The notes: generated by a model not told the origin, from the letters alone. A stretch of 64,000 nucleotides of DNA from Verrucomicrobiota bacterium (GCA_016871755.1 VHCJ01000007.1:62001-126000), one strand, 5' to 3'. Positions 19,192 to 29,704 are shown, numbered from the stretch's first letter. A program made the numbers and translations.

Positions 19192-19584
19192 TTGGTGGGG
19201 GTGAAGTTCAGGAGGATCGGGAGAGGTCGGCAGGATGAGCGACGGCCGCAGTGGACACGACGGCGGGGCGTGCTGCGGAGGGGGGTATGCGAGACCGGGC
19301 TCTGGGCGAGGCGGTGCGGGAGTCGTGTCGCAGGGCAGCGGGTATGGACGTCGAGGGCGGCGAGCGCGAGCGGTGCGCTCGGTCCGAGGCCTCCGTCGCG
19401 CGGGGGGACGTCCGGCGATGGAGGATCAGGGCGGACGGCGGACCGTAACGCGCTCAGCCGCGCTGGCAAGTGGATCGCCGAGGTCCGGGCTCGATTCCGG
19501 AACGGGTGTGGAGGGCGGGGCGAGGCTCGGTATCCGGTCCGCGTGCCCGGTTGCATCGGACACTCTTTGTGTATCTCTTTTAAG
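19192..19584. other. Divergent intergenic region, GA-rich, no gene seen
   Basis: This 393-bp gap separates the divergent thioredoxin-type and amidohydrolase genes. It is G/A-rich on the plus strand, with short GGCGG and GGAG repeats but no clean period. The last 40 bases turn A/T-rich, which fits a promoter and leader for the amidohydrolase gene, but I cannot define -35 and -10 boxes with confidence. Confidence 0.5.
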
Positions 19585-20937
19585 ATGAGCATCCGGCATC
19601 CGTCTTTCCCCGCGGCCGTCGTTCTGGCCCTGAGCCTGGCCGCCGCCGCCGTCGCGCAGACCCGTCCGATCGCCTTCCAGGGCGGGCGGATCCTTCCGGT
19701 GGAGGGCGCGCCGATTGAGCGGGGGGTATTGATCGTGCAGGATGGCAAGATCGTCGCGGTGGGTCCGCAGGACTCCACGCCGATTCCCTCCGGCGCCGAG
19801 GTGCGGGATGTATCCGGGAAAGTGCTGATGCCAGGGTTGGTGGACTCCCACAGCCACATTGGTGGCGGCAGCGGTGTCGGGGCTGATGGCTCCGGGCCGA
19901 TCCAGCCGGAAGTCCGTGCGCTCGATGGCATCGACGTCGGCTCGTCGTCCATCGCCAAGGCCCGGGCCGGCGGCATCACCACGGTGAATGTCATGCCGGG
20001 CTCCGGCCACCTCATCAGCGGCCAGACGCTGTACTTGAAGCTGCGCCCGGCGCGGACGATCGACGATTTGCTGATCCGCCTGCCCGATGGCTCGCCGGCT
20101 GGCGGCCTCAAGATGGCGAACGGCACCAATCCGCGGCGCGACGCGCCGTTCCCCGGGACGCGCGGCAAGGCCGCCTCGCTGGTGCGGGAGCGCTATGTCG
20201 CGGCGCAGGAATATCAGGCGAAGGTCGCCCGCGCGAAGGACGATCCCGAGAAGCGTCCGGCCCGCGACCTTGCCCTCGAACAACTCGGTGAAGTGCTCGC
20301 CGGTCGCCGGGTGGTGCAGCATCACAGCCACCGCCACGACGACATCATGACGGTGCTGCGGTTGTCCAAGGAGTTCGGTTTCAAGGTCGTCCTCCATCAC
20401 GTCAGCGAAGGCTGGAAAGTGGCGGACGAAATCGCCGCGGCCGGCGTCGCCTGCTCGATCATCTACGTGGACAGTCCCGGGGGGAAGCTGGAGGCCCGCG
20501 ACATGGACATCCGCATCGGCGCGATCATGGAGAAGGCGGGCGTGCGGGTGGGTTTCCACACCGACGACCCGATCACGGATTCGCGCCTGTTCCTCCGCTC
20601 GGCCGGCATGGCGGTGCGGGGCGGGATGTCGCGCGACGGCGCGCTGGCCGGACTCACGCTGGCCAACGCGGAAATCCTCGGCCTGCAAGACCGGATCGGC
20701 TCGCTCACGCCGGGCAAGGACGCCGACTTCGTCGTCCTCTCCGGCGATCCCCTCAGCGTCTACACCCACGTCGAGCAGACCTGGATCGAAGGCGCGCTGG
20801 CGTTCGACCGCAGCCGCCCTGCCGACCACCTGTGGGCGGTCGGAGGCCCCGGTGCCGGCGATCCGCTGCGCCCGCATTACTGCTGCTTCGGCAACGCCTG
20901 GGGCGTGATCGCGGCCGCCAACGCCGCCGCGCAATGA
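19585..20937 (+). CDS. Exported amidohydrolase with complete metal-binding site
   Basis: A 450-residue amidohydrolase of the imidazolonepropionase/prolidase-like group, with a signal peptide ending at VAQ (about residue 25). Metal-ligand motifs are present: HSH (89-91) after GLVD, an HHSHRHDD cluster (246-253), HH (271-272) and HTDDP (325-329). The C-terminal GKDADFVVLSGDPL closes the family's small beta domain. It should hydrolyse an amide or cyclic amide outside the cytoplasm; the substrate is unknown. The frame is open far upstream, but the ATG at 19585 is the one that opens a signal peptide. The paralogue downstream follows after 52 bp. Confidence 0.88.
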   Translation: MSIRHPSFPAAVVLALSLAAAAVAQTRPIAFQGGRILPVEGAPIERGVLIVQDGKIVAVGPQDSTPIPSGAEVRDVSGKVLMPGLVDSHSHIGGGSGVGADGSGPIQPEVRALDGIDVGSSSIAKARAGGITTVNVMPGSGHLISGQTLYLKLRPARTIDDLLIRLPDGSPAGGLKMANGTNPRRDAPFPGTRGKAASLVRERYVAAQEYQAKVARAKDDPEKRPARDLALEQLGEVLAGRRVVQHHSHRHDDIMTVLRLSKEFGFKVVLHHVSEGWKVADEIAAAGVACSIIYVDSPGGKLEARDMDIRIGAIMEKAGVRVGFHTDDPITDSRLFLRSAGMAVRGGMSRDGALAGLTLANAEILGLQDRIGSLTPGKDADFVVLSGDPLSVYTHVEQTWIEGALAFDRSRPADHLWAVGGPGAGDPLRPHYCCFGNAWGVIAAANAAAQ

Positions 20938-20989
20938 GTCGGCCCCGCTGCGCCGCTGCCACCCTGACCCTCGTCCGCTCCTGCCTCCG

Positions 20990-22315
20990 ATGAAGACCTT
21001 CTCTTTCCTCCGCGTCCTTCCCTCCCTCTCCCTCGCTCGGCCCTCGGCCCGCTGCGTCGCGCGAACGCTCGCGCCGGCCTTGCTGGCACTGATGATTGCG
21101 GTGCCGGCGTCGTCTGCCGCCCCCGAGGCGGCGTCGCCGGCGCCCGCCGCACCCGTGAGCGCGCCGTCGGTCGCGATCCGCGGTGACACCGTGTATCCGG
21201 TCAACGGATCACCCCTGAAGGACGGGCTGGTCCTGATCCGGGAGGGTCGCATTGTCTACGTGGGTCCGGCGGCGGGCCAGTCCTACGGAGCGGACGTCCG
21301 CGAACTCCGGGCCGCGGTCGTGGTGCCCGGCTTGGTCGATGCGCGGGCGACGGTCGGCGTGTCCGGCATGCTCAATCAACCCCATGATCAGGAGCAGGTG
21401 GACCGCTCGGCGCCGCTGCAGCCGGAACTGCGGGCGGTCGACGCTTACAACGCCCGCGATGAACTCGTGGCGTATGTCCGCGCGCGTGGCGTCACGACGG
21501 TGCACACCGGCCATGGCCCGGGCGTGACGATCTCGGGTCAGACCCTTGTCGTGAAGACGAAGGGTCGGACGGCGGAGGCGGACGTGCTGCGCCCGGCGGC
21601 GATGATCGCCGCCACGCTCGGGGCGGATGCGACGACGGCGGATCGTGGCAAGTCGCCCGGCACCCCGGCGAAGGCGGTGGCGCTCCTGCGCACGGAACTG
21701 ATCAAGGCGAAGGAGTATGCGGACAAGCGCGCGAAGCTGCCGGAGGACAAACGTCCGCCCCGCGACCTCCGGATGGAGGCGCTCGGCCGCGCGCTCGACG
21801 GCTCGCAGCCCCTGTTGATTTCGGTGGACCGCGGCCGGGACATCCTGGCGGCCCTGCGCGTCGCGCGGGAGTTCAACCTGAAGATCGTGCTCGAAGGCTG
21901 CGCCGAGGCGCCCCTCGTGCTCGATGAGATCAGGACCAGCGGCTTTCCGGTGGTGCTGCATCCCACGATGGAGCGCAGCTTCGGCACGCGCGAGAACCTG
22001 AGCATGGAGACGGCGGCGGTGCTGCGCCGCGCCGGCATTCCCTTCGCGATCCAGAGTGGCTTCGAGGATTACGTGCCGAAGACCCGCATCGTGCTGTACG
22101 AGGCGGCGGTCGCGGCCGGGCAGGGCCTTGACCGCGACGCCGCGCTGGCGGCGATCACCCTCGACGCGGCGCGGATCATCGGCGTCGCCGACCGTGTCGG
22201 CTCGCTCGAGGTGGGCAAGGATGGCGATGTCGCCCTCTACGACGGCGACCCCTTTGAGTACGTGACCCGCTGCGTGGGCGTGGTGATCGACGGGGTGGTC
22301 TACCCGGGCGAGTAG
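20990..22315 (+). CDS. Amidohydrolase-fold paralogue lacking metal ligands
   Basis: A 441-residue exported paralogue of the preceding gene with the same domain order and ending (VGKDGDVALYDGDPFEYVTRC). The ligand positions are replaced. HSH after GLVD becomes ARA (GLVDARATVG, 114-123), the HHSHRHDD cluster becomes SVDRGRD, LHH becomes LEG, and FHTDDP becomes IQSGFED. It therefore looks catalytically inactive, and may be a regulatory or structural partner of the upstream enzyme, perhaps in a hetero-oligomer. The pair is very probably co-transcribed. Its fold assignment is secure; its role is inference. Confidence 0.85.
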   Translation: MKTFSFLRVLPSLSLARPSARCVARTLAPALLALMIAVPASSAAPEAASPAPAAPVSAPSVAIRGDTVYPVNGSPLKDGLVLIREGRIVYVGPAAGQSYGADVRELRAAVVVPGLVDARATVGVSGMLNQPHDQEQVDRSAPLQPELRAVDAYNARDELVAYVRARGVTTVHTGHGPGVTISGQTLVVKTKGRTAEADVLRPAAMIAATLGADATTADRGKSPGTPAKAVALLRTELIKAKEYADKRAKLPEDKRPPRDLRMEALGRALDGSQPLLISVDRGRDILAALRVAREFNLKIVLEGCAEAPLVLDEIRTSGFPVVLHPTMERSFGTRENLSMETAAVLRRAGIPFAIQSGFEDYVPKTRIVLYEAAVAAGQGLDRDAALAAITLDAARIIGVADRVGSLEVGKDGDVALYDGDPFEYVTRCVGVVIDGVVYPGE

Positions 22316-22386
22316 ACGCTTCCTCGCCGACGCGGCGACGAAAACGCGTTGCCGGCGGAGCGGCGGGCTGGAACGATGGACGGTCG

Positions 22387-23322
22387 ATGACTGCCGCCGC
22401 TTCCGCCCGCCTCCGTCCCGACTGGACGTCCGCGCCGGTCCTTTGCTTCGGGGAAATCCTCTGGGATCTCCTCCCGCACGGAGCCTTTCCGGGCGGCGCG
22501 CCCTTCAACGTCGCGTCGCACCTCCAGCGTCTCGGCATCACCGCGGTGCCGGTGTCCGCCGTGGGGCGCGATGCGTGGGGTGAGCGTCTCCTCCGAGTGA
22601 TGGCGGAACGCGGCGTGACCGATTCCGGTGTGGCGCGGTTGGGCGATGCGCCCACCGGCACGGTGATGGCGGAGCTCACGCCGCGCGGCGATGCGCGCTA
22701 CACGATTGTGAAGGATGTGGCGTGGGACCGCATTCCGGTTTCGGCCGACGTGGAAATCCCGGCGGCGGCGTCGCGCGCGCTGGTCTACGGATCGCTGGCC
22801 CTGCGCAGTGCGGCGAACCGGGCGACGCTGGAGCGGCTGTTCGAGGCGGTGCCGAATTACGCGTGGCGCGTGTTTGACGTGAACCTCCGCGCGCCCTTCG
22901 ACGACCTGGCGGTGGTGCGCGAGTACGCGCGGCCCGCCAATCTCCTGAAGCTCAACGCCGAGGAAGCGGCCCGGCTGGCGGGCGAACCCGGGCGCGATGC
23001 CGGGGCGGAGGAGGAGCATGCGCGCCGCATCGCGGCGGAGACGGGGGTCGGATTTGTGTGCGTGACATCCGGAGTGCGGGGCGCCGGGGTGTTGCGCGGC
23101 GGCCGCTGGACCTGGGAGCCGGGGCGGACGGTGACGGTGGTCGACACCGTGGGTGCGGGCGATGCCTTCCTTGCGCAGTTGATCGCGGGGCTGCTGGCCG
23201 GCGGCCGGAGTGAAGCGCGGCTGGTGGCGGATGCGTGCCGCCGCGGCGAGTGGGTCGCGAGCCGCGCCGGAGCGTGCCCGGACGGTCCCGGCCCCGAGCC
23301 TGATTCCACGCTGAGTCCCTGA
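22387..23322 (+). CDS. PfkB-family carbohydrate kinase (fructokinase-like)
   Basis: A 311-residue ribokinase/PfkB kinase. Family features are CFGEILWDLLPHG at the N-terminus, the substrate-site GGAPFNVASHLQRLG, and the ATP/anion-hole motif DTVGAGDAF near residue 250 with the catalytic Asp. FGEILWD and the overall length favour fructokinase or another hexose kinase; the exact sugar is uncertain. It starts 71 bp after the amidohydrolase pair in the same orientation and may be read through from them. Confidence 0.88.
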   Translation: MTAAASARLRPDWTSAPVLCFGEILWDLLPHGAFPGGAPFNVASHLQRLGITAVPVSAVGRDAWGERLLRVMAERGVTDSGVARLGDAPTGTVMAELTPRGDARYTIVKDVAWDRIPVSADVEIPAAASRALVYGSLALRSAANRATLERLFEAVPNYAWRVFDVNLRAPFDDLAVVREYARPANLLKLNAEEAARLAGEPGRDAGAEEEHARRIAAETGVGFVCVTSGVRGAGVLRGGRWTWEPGRTVTVVDTVGAGDAFLAQLIAGLLAGGRSEARLVADACRRGEWVASRAGACPDGPGPEPDSTLSP

Positions 23323-23347
23323 CGCGCCGCGGCGCCCCCGGGAAACG

Positions 23348-23884
23348 TCACGGTTCGACGGATACCAGCGTCACGTCGAAGATCAGACCGGAGCCCGGCG
23401 GGATGCCCCCGGCGGCGCGGTTGCCGTAGCCGAGGGACGGAGGGATGAGCAGCTCGATCCGGCCGCCCGGGCCGATGAGCTGCAGCCCGGCGCCGAGGCC
23501 GGGGAGCAGGGCGTTGAGCCGGAAGGTGGAGGGCGTCGTGACGGAGTCGAAGACCCGGCCATCGCGCAGGCGCCCGGTGTAGGTGAGGCGGACGGTGGAG
23601 AGCGGGCCGGGCGCGGGACCCTCGCCGCGCGTGATGATGCGATGGCCGAGACCGCTGGCCCGGAACGTGAAGCCCGGCTCATCGGCGACCTCGCCGAACC
23701 CGTCGCGTCGCCGCGCCTGCAGCGCAGCCTCGGCGGCCGCGGCCTCGGCGGCGGCTTGGGCGGTGGCGCGGCGCAGCTCGGCGGGACGGTGCACGCCGAA
23801 CCACCAGCCGGCCCCGCCAAGCAGGGCCAGCGCCAGACCGATGGCGGCGACGGAGGAGGCGGAGGGGGTGGAAGGGTTTGCCAT
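23348..23884 (-). CDS. Membrane-anchored FKBP-type peptidyl-prolyl isomerase
   Basis: A 178-residue protein with an N-terminal transmembrane anchor (about residues 12-32), a charged Ala/Arg-rich linker and a C-terminal FKBP domain. FKBP landmarks are VRLTYTGRLRDGRVFDS, FRLNALLPGLGAGLQLIGPGG and LIPPSLGYGNRAAGGIPPGSGLIFDVTL. It should catalyse prolyl cis-trans isomerisation on the periplasmic side. It is transcribed convergently with the PfkB gene and divergently from the BadF-type kinase gene. Confidence 0.88.
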   Translation of the reverse strand: MANPSTPSASSVAAIGLALALLGGAGWWFGVHRPAELRRATAQAAAEAAAAEAALQARRRDGFGEVADEPGFTFRASGLGHRIITRGEGPAPGPLSTVRLTYTGRLRDGRVFDSVTTPSTFRLNALLPGLGAGLQLIGPGGRIELLIPPSLGYGNRAAGGIPPGSGLIFDVTLVSVEP

Positions 23885-24104
23885 GGAGAGAGGATGAATC
23901 GGACGTCCGAGGATCGGTCGACGTCGAGCGGGGATCGCTTGGGCGGCCTGCGGATGCGCGACGGGCTAAGGAACGGACCCTGCTCGTCGCCGGGTTGGGT
24001 TTCAAGTCGGAGCGGAGCGGCCGGTTGGTGGCCGACCGCACCCTGGGGAGTGGGCGCGTCGACTCTAGGGTAAGCCTTGGATTGCTCTGGTGGAGATGCG
24101 TGAT

Positions 24105-25106
24105 ATGTTGGTGGAGATGTGGTTGCTCGGCATTGACGGGGGCGGAACGCAGACGCGCGCGCTGATTGCGAGTGCGGACGGTCGTCTTTTGGGGGTGGGG
24201 CGGGCGGGAAGCTCGAACTATCACAGCGTCGGCCTGGAGGCCGCGGTGGCGGCGGTGGCGGAGGCCGCGGACGCGGCGGTGGCGGAGGCCGTGGCGGCGG
24301 CGCACGTGCATGGCCACGCGAAGGCGGCGTTTCTCGGTCTCGCTGGCGTACGGTCGGCGGCGGACCATCAGGCGTTTCGGGAGCCGCTGGCGGCCTTGGG
24401 TTTGACGGATGCGTCGGAGCGGCTGGGCCTGGACCATGACCTGCGGATCGCGCTGGCGGGCGGCTGCGCGGAGGGCCCGGGAATCGTGATCATCGCGGGT
24501 ACCGGGGCGGCGGCATACGGACGCGACCCGGGCGGGGCCACGGCCATTGTCGGTGGCTGGGGCTGGCTGCTGGACGACCAAGGCAGCGGGGTGTGGCTGG
24601 CGTTGCGCGGCTTGCGCGCGATCATGGAAGCGACAGATGGGCGCGGGCCGAGGACCCGGCTTGAGCCGGCGATCTTTGCCGAATTGAGCGTGACCTCGGC
24701 GCGGGAGGCGATGCAGTGGACGATGCGGGCGGACACCGCCCGCTCGCAGCTGGCGAGTCTGGCCCCGGTGGTGCTGGCGACGGCGGAGGATGGGGACCGC
24801 GTGGCGCAGGAGATCGTGGCGGAAGGAGCGCGCCAGCTCGGCCGCCTCGCGCGGGCGCTCGGCGAAACGCTGGAGTGGCCGGCCGGCGCGGCGATCCCGG
24901 TGGTGCCGGCTGGTGGCCTGCTGGAGCGCCGCTCATACCGCGACGCGGTGCGGACGGAGCTGGCGGCGGCGGACGTGAGATTTGCGCTGCTGGACGCGCC
25001 CGCGCCGCCGGTGGCCGGGGCGGTCTTCCTCGCGGCGGAACTGGCCGGCGCGCCGCTCAGTGCGGCGGCTCGCCAGCGTCTGGCGACGGAGCTGGCGACT
25101 CGCTGA
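24105..25106 (+). CDS. BadF/BadG-type ATPase, probably an amino-sugar kinase
   Basis: A 333-residue actin-fold ATPase of the BadF/BadG/BcrA/BcrD family, which includes N-acetylglucosamine kinases. The phosphate-1 loop is GIDGGGTQTR near the start. GLAGVRSAAD, IIAGTGAAAYG and GGWGWLLDDQGSGVWL are typical of the kinase subgroup. An activator-type role for reductases is unlikely because no radical enzyme or reductase is nearby. The ATG at 24105 has GGAG nine bases upstream; an ATG at 24117 abuts another GGAG and is less suitable. Its 3' end overlaps the convergent glycosyltransferase gene by 50 bp. Confidence 0.82.
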   Translation: MLVEMWLLGIDGGGTQTRALIASADGRLLGVGRAGSSNYHSVGLEAAVAAVAEAADAAVAEAVAAAHVHGHAKAAFLGLAGVRSAADHQAFREPLAALGLTDASERLGLDHDLRIALAGGCAEGPGIVIIAGTGAAAYGRDPGGATAIVGGWGWLLDDQGSGVWLALRGLRAIMEATDGRGPRTRLEPAIFAELSVTSAREAMQWTMRADTARSQLASLAPVVLATAEDGDRVAQEIVAEGARQLGRLARALGETLEWPAGAAIPVVPAGGLLERRSYRDAVRTELAAADVRFALLDAPAPPVAGAVFLAAELAGAPLSAAARQRLATELATR

Positions 25107-26235
25107 TTGCGGCGGTGAGGTCGGCGATGAAGCCGTCCACCACGGCGTCCCAAGAAAGCAACTCCGCGCGCGCCCGGGCGGCCGGGCTCAAGGCGTGCCG
25201 CAGCGTGGCGCTCCGGGCGATCCGCTCCGCTTGCGCGATGAAGGCGGCCTCGTCGCCCGGCGGGCAGGTCAGGCCTTGCTGCCCGTTGACGATGAATTCG
25301 CGGGCGGCGGCGTAGTCGAAGGCGCCCACCGCGAGACCGCTGGCCATGGCCTCGGTGACCACGTTCCCGAACGTCTCGGTGTGGCTGGCGTGGAGATAGA
25401 CATCGCCGGACGCGTAGTGGCGGGCGAGGTTCACGCCGGTGTAGAACCCGGTGAAGACGGCATCCGGCCGCATCCGTTGGTACGTGGAGAGCAGGGGCCC
25501 GTCGCCCACGAGGACCAGCAGTGCGCGCGGCTGGACCGCCTTGAGGGCGTCGAAGGCGCGGAAGAGCAGCGGATAGTTCTTTTCGGCGGCGATCCGCCCG
25601 ACGTGGACGACGACGAGGTCCTCGGGCTTCGCGCCCCACGCCGCGCGCAACTCCGGGTCGCGCCGCGCGGGCGAGAACAACGACGTATCGACTCCGCGGG
25701 AGAGGAGGCGAAGGTTTTCGTAGCCCTCCGCTTGGAGCGTCTGCTGCAGGTGGCGGGTCGGCACGAACGTCCGCCGCGTGCGGTTGTGCACCCGCCGCAG
25801 CCACGACGCGATGACGGGCTGCAGCCAGCCCACGCGGTAGTCGCGGGTGTATTGATCGAAGTGCGTGTGGAAACTCGACGTCACCGGCAGCCCCAGCTCG
25901 AGCGCGGCACCGATGGCCGACGCCCCCAGCGGACCCTCGGTGGCGATGTGGACCAAGTCGGGCCGTCGCTCGCGCCAGAGCCGCCGCAGCCGACCCCCGG
26001 CGGGCAGGCCGATGCGCAGCTGCGGGTAACCCGGCATCGGGATGCCCGGCAGCCGGATCTGCTCGCCGGCGAGGCGTCGGGTGACGGAGAACCGCGGCGA
26101 CTCGTGACGTTGCCGCGGGCGGATGACGGTGACCCGATGGCCCCGGTGGGACATCCCGTCAACGAGCCGCCCGAGTGTCATGGCGACGCCGTTGATCTCG
26201 GGCGCGTAGGTTTCGGTGACAAGGGCGAGGTGCAA
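25057..26235 (-). CDS. Glycosyltransferase family 4 protein
   Basis: A 392-residue GT-B fold glycosyltransferase. The N-terminus LHLALVTETYAPEINGVA is the classical first strand and loop of GT4 mannosyl/glucosyltransferases. ATEGPLGAS and VHVGRIAAEKNYPLL mark the domain junction, and ETFGNVVTE supplies the E-x7-E donor-binding motif. I chose the TTG at 26235 because the first ATG (26181) would remove the essential first strand. The frame continues open far upstream, antisense to carB, which is clearly spurious. It probably acts in lipid or cell-envelope glycosylation. Confidence 0.85.
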   Translation of the reverse strand: MHLALVTETYAPEINGVAMTLGRLVDGMSHRGHRVTVIRPRQRHESPRFSVTRRLAGEQIRLPGIPMPGYPQLRIGLPAGGRLRRLWRERRPDLVHIATEGPLGASAIGAALELGLPVTSSFHTHFDQYTRDYRVGWLQPVIASWLRRVHNRTRRTFVPTRHLQQTLQAEGYENLRLLSRGVDTSLFSPARRDPELRAAWGAKPEDLVVVHVGRIAAEKNYPLLFRAFDALKAVQPRALLVLVGDGPLLSTYQRMRPDAVFTGFYTGVNLARHYASGDVYLHASHTETFGNVVTEAMASGLAVGAFDYAAAREFIVNGQQGLTCPPGDEAAFIAQAERIARSATLRHALSPAARARAELLSWDAVVDGFIADLTAAISESPAPSPDAGEPPH

Positions 26236-26397
26236 GGAGTTTGCCCGCAGGCGGTAACAACGGTGAGACCCTCGGGTTAAGGGTGCGTGGCACCCGCGTG
26301 ACGATCCGGCGAAAAGGGGAGTCCGGAAGCGCTTGGGACTGCGACTTCCCGCTTGCCGCTGGCGGGAGGCGGGCCAACCCTCCGGACACTCACGCCC

Positions 26398-29300
26398 ATG
26401 CCCAAGCGTACCGACCTCAAGTCCATCCTCATCATCGGCGCCGGTCCCATCGTGATCGGACAAGCCTGCGAGTTCGACTACTCCGGCACGCAGGCGTGCA
26501 AGGCCCTGAAGGAAGAGGGTTACCGCGTGATCCTGGTGAATTCGAATCCGGCGACGATCATGACGGATCCCGAGTTCGCAGACGTCACGTACATCGAGCC
26601 GCTGACGGTCGAGTTCCTGGAGAAGATCATTGCCGCGGAGCGGCCCTCGGCGCTGCTGCCCACGCTGGGCGGCCAGACGGCGCTGAATCTCTCGATGGAC
26701 CTGTTCAAGAAGGGCATCCTCGAGAAATACGGCGTCGAGATGATCGGCGCGAAGCCGGATGCCATCTCCAAGGGCGAGGACCGCGAATTGTTCAAGCAGG
26801 CGATGATCAAGATCGGTCTCGACGTGGCGCGCTCGCGCACGGTCAAGACGATGGACGAGGCCCGGGCGGCGGCCGAGATGCTCGGCGCCTTCCCGCTCAT
26901 CATCCGTCCCTCCTTCACCCTCGGCGGCTCCGGCGGCGGCATCGCGTACAACCGCGAGGAATTCGAGCGCATCTGCGCGAACGGACTCGACCTGTCCCCG
27001 GTGCACGAAGTGCTCGTCGAGGAGTGCCTCCTCGGCTGGAAGGAGTACGAGATGGAGGTGATGCGCGACTACAAGGACCAGTGCGTCGTGATCTGCTCGA
27101 TCGAGAACTTCGACCCGATGGGCGTGCACACCGGTGACTCGATCACGGTGGCGCCCTCGATGACGCTGACCGACAAGGAGTACCAGGTCATGCGCGACGC
27201 CTCGTTCGCGGTGATCCGCGAGATCGGCGTCGAGACCGGTGGCTCCAACATCCAGTTCTCCGTCGATCCCCAGACCGGCCGCATGGTCGTGATCGAGATG
27301 AATCCCCGCGTCTCGCGCTCCTCGGCGCTCGCGTCGAAGGCGACCGGCTTCCCGATTGCGAAGATCGCGGCGAAGTTGGCGGTGGGCTACTCGCTGGATG
27401 AACTCCGCAACGACATCACGCGCCTGACGCCGGCCTCGTTTGAGCCGACGATTGACTACGTGGTGACGAAGATCCCGCGGTTCACCTTCGAGAAGTTCCC
27501 GGATGCGGATCCCACGCTGACCTCGGCGATGAAGTCGGTGGGTGAGGCGATGGCGATTGGCCGCACCTTCAAGGAGTCGGTGCAGAAGGCGCTGCGTTCC
27601 CTCGAAGTGGGCGCCCGCGGCTTCGGCGGCGGCGGCAAGTGGGGTGGCGATGAACTGCCGGAGCGCTCGGTGATCGTGGCGAAGCTCGCGACGCCGAATG
27701 CGGAGCGCATCTTCTTCCTGCGTTACGCCTTCCTCGCCGGGTTCACGGTCGAGGAGATTTTCGAGCTGACCAAGATCGATCCGTGGTTCCTGCACCAGCT
27801 GCGGGAAATCTACGAGATGGAGCAGGACCTGAAGCGCCACCGCCTGCCCTCCGCCCCGGCGGATGCGCGCCCGGCGGCGACGCCGGAGCTGTTGCGCCGC
27901 GCGAAGCAGTTCGGGTTCTCCGACGTGCAGCTGGCGCACGTCCTGAAGACGGATTTCGCGACGATGCGCGCCGAGCGCAAGCGCCTCGGCATCCAGACCA
28001 CGTACCGGCTCGTCGACACCTGTGCGGCCGAGTTCGAGGCGTTCACGCCGTATTATTATTCCAGCTACGGCGATGAGAGTGAAGTCATGCCGGGCGGCAA
28101 GAAGCGGAAGATCATGATCCTCGGCGGCGGTCCGAACCGCATCGGCCAGGGCATCGAATTCGACTACTGCTGCGTGCACGCGAGCTTCGCGCTCCGCGAG
28201 ATCGGCTTTGAGACGGTGATGGTGAACTCGAACCCCGAGACGGTTTCGACGGACTACGACACCTCGGACCGCCTCTACTTCGAGCCGCTGACGCTCGAGG
28301 ACGTGCTGGAAGTCTACCAGCAGGAAGGCTGCGACGGCGCGATCGTGCAGTTCGGCGGCCAGACCCCGCTCAACCTCGCGACGGCGCTGAAGGCGGACGG
28401 CGTGAACATCATCGGCACCTCGCCCGAGAGCATCGAGGCGGCGGAGGACCGGAAACTCTTCGCCAAGATCCTCGACAAGGTGGGCCTGCGTCAGCCGGCG
28501 AACCGCACGGCGATGAACCAGGCCGATGCCCTGACGGCGGCGCGCGAGCTCGGCTTCCCCGTGCTCCTGCGCCCGTCCTTCGTCCTCGGCGGCCGCGGCA
28601 TGTTCATCGTCTACAGCGAGGAGGAATTCCGCGCGGTGGTCCGCCAGGCCTTCGAGGTCATGCCGGACAAGCCGGTGCTGATCGACGACTTCCTTGAGGA
28701 TGCGATCGAACTCGATGTCGACTGCATCGCCGACGGCGAGAACAGCGTGATCGGCGGCATGCTCGAGCACATCGAATTCGCCGGCGTGCATTCCGGTGAC
28801 GCAGCGATGGTGATGCCGCCGCACACCCTCTCGCCCGCGATGCTGGACACGGTCCGTGCGGCGACCCACGCGCTCGCCCGCGAGCTCAAGGTCATCGGCC
28901 TGATGAACGTCCAGTTCGCGATCAAGGACCAGCAGCTCTACGTCCTCGAAGTGAACCCGCGCGCCTCGCGCACCGTCCCGTTCGTCGCCAAGGCGATCGG
29001 CGTGCCGATGGCCAAGCTCGCCGCGAAGGTGATGACCGGGCTCAAGCTCAAGGACCTCGGCTTCACCCGCGAGCACACCCCGCGCCACTGGTGCGTGAAG
29101 GAGGCGGTCTTCCCGTTCGTGCGTTTCCCCGGCGCGACGATCGTGCTCGGCCCCGAGATGCGCTCCACCGGTGAAGTCATGGGCCTCGACGAGGATCTCG
29201 GCGTGGCCTTCGCGAAGGCGCAGGCGGCGGCCAAGCCCGGCCTGCCCACCGGCGGCAACGTCTTCCTCTCGGTCAAGGACGCCGACAAGCTCCGGGCGGT

Positions 29301-29661
29301 GGGGCTGGCGCGTCAGCTCGAGGAACTCGGGTTCTCGCTCTATTCCACGGGCGGCACGGCGAAGGTCCTGGCCGAGGCCGGCATCAACGTCGCGAAGCTG
29401 GCGAAGATCGGGGAAGGCCGCCCGACGGCGGTCGACCTGATCAAGAACGGCCAGATCCAGCTCGTGATCAACACGCCGGCCGGGATGATCCCGCGCAAGG
29501 ACGAGAACAAGATCCGCTCGGCGGCGTACGCCCACAGCGTGTGCATCATGACCACGCTCTCGGGCGCGCAGGCGGCGGTCGAGGGCATCAAGGCTCTCCG
29601 CAACAAGCGGGTCGGCGTAAAGCCGATCCAGCAGTACCGCGGCAATGTGACGCTCGTCTGA
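26398..29661 (+). CDS. carB: Carbamoyl-phosphate synthase large subunit
   Basis: A 1087-residue enzyme of the usual CarB length. Two ATP-grasp halves are visible, each opening with a nucleotide-fold motif ([21 protein letters not shown] near residue 10 and [19 protein letters not shown] near residue 575). They are joined by the oligomerisation domain, and a C-terminal MGS-like allosteric domain begins near [10 protein letters not shown]. It makes carbamoyl phosphate from bicarbonate, ammonia and ATP for pyrimidine and arginine synthesis. The small glutaminase subunit carA is not in the window. The ATG at 26398 matches the family N-terminus [16 protein letters not shown]. Confidence 0.97.
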   Translation: MPKRTDLKSILIIGAGPIVIGQACEFDYSGTQACKALKEEGYRVILVNSNPATIMTDPEFADVTYIEPLTVEFLEKIIAAERPSALLPTLGGQTALNLSMDLFKKGILEKYGVEMIGAKPDAISKGEDRELFKQAMIKIGLDVARSRTVKTMDEARAAAEMLGAFPLIIRPSFTLGGSGGGIAYNREEFERICANGLDLSPVHEVLVEECLLGWKEYEMEVMRDYKDQCVVICSIENFDPMGVHTGDSITVAPSMTLTDKEYQVMRDASFAVIREIGVETGGSNIQFSVDPQTGRMVVIEMNPRVSRSSALASKATGFPIAKIAAKLAVGYSLDELRNDITRLTPASFEPTIDYVVTKIPRFTFEKFPDADPTLTSAMKSVGEAMAIGRTFKESVQKALRSLEVGARGFGGGGKWGGDELPERSVIVAKLATPNAERIFFLRYAFLAGFTVEEIFELTKIDPWFLHQLREIYEMEQDLKRHRLPSAPADARPAATPELLRRAKQFGFSDVQLAHVLKTDFATMRAERKRLGIQTTYRLVDTCAAEFEAFTPYYYSSYGDESEVMPGGKKRKIMILGGGPNRIGQGIEFDYCCVHASFALREIGFETVMVNSNPETVSTDYDTSDRLYFEPLTLEDVLEVYQQEGCDGAIVQFGGQTPLNLATALKADGVNIIGTSPESIEAAEDRKLFAKILDKVGLRQPANRTAMNQADALTAARELGFPVLLRPSFVLGGRGMFIVYSEEEFRAVVRQAFEVMPDKPVLIDDFLEDAIELDVDCIADGENSVIGGMLEHIEFAGVHSGDAAMVMPPHTLSPAMLDTVRAATHALARELKVIGLMNVQFAIKDQQLYVLEVNPRASRTVPFVAKAIGVPMAKLAAKVMTGLKLKDLGFTREHTPRHWCVKEAVFPFVRFPGATIVLGPEMRSTGEVMGLDEDLGVAFAKAQAAAKPGLPTGGNVFLSVKDADKLRAVGLARQLEELGFSLYSTGGTAKVLAEAGINVAKLAKIGEGRPTAVDLIKNGQIQLVINTPAGMIPRKDENKIRSAAYAHSVCIMTTLSGAQAAVEGIKALRNKRVGVKPIQQYRGNVTLV

Positions 29662-29704
29662 GCGGGCCAGCGCCTCCGCCACGGTCCCCTCCGCGCCTCC
29701 GCCG

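Noticed and set aside
17962-19584. Upstream extension of the first amidohydrolase frame across the divergent thioredoxin gene.
   Set aside because: The extension has no motif and runs antisense to a real gene; the signal peptide starts at 19585.
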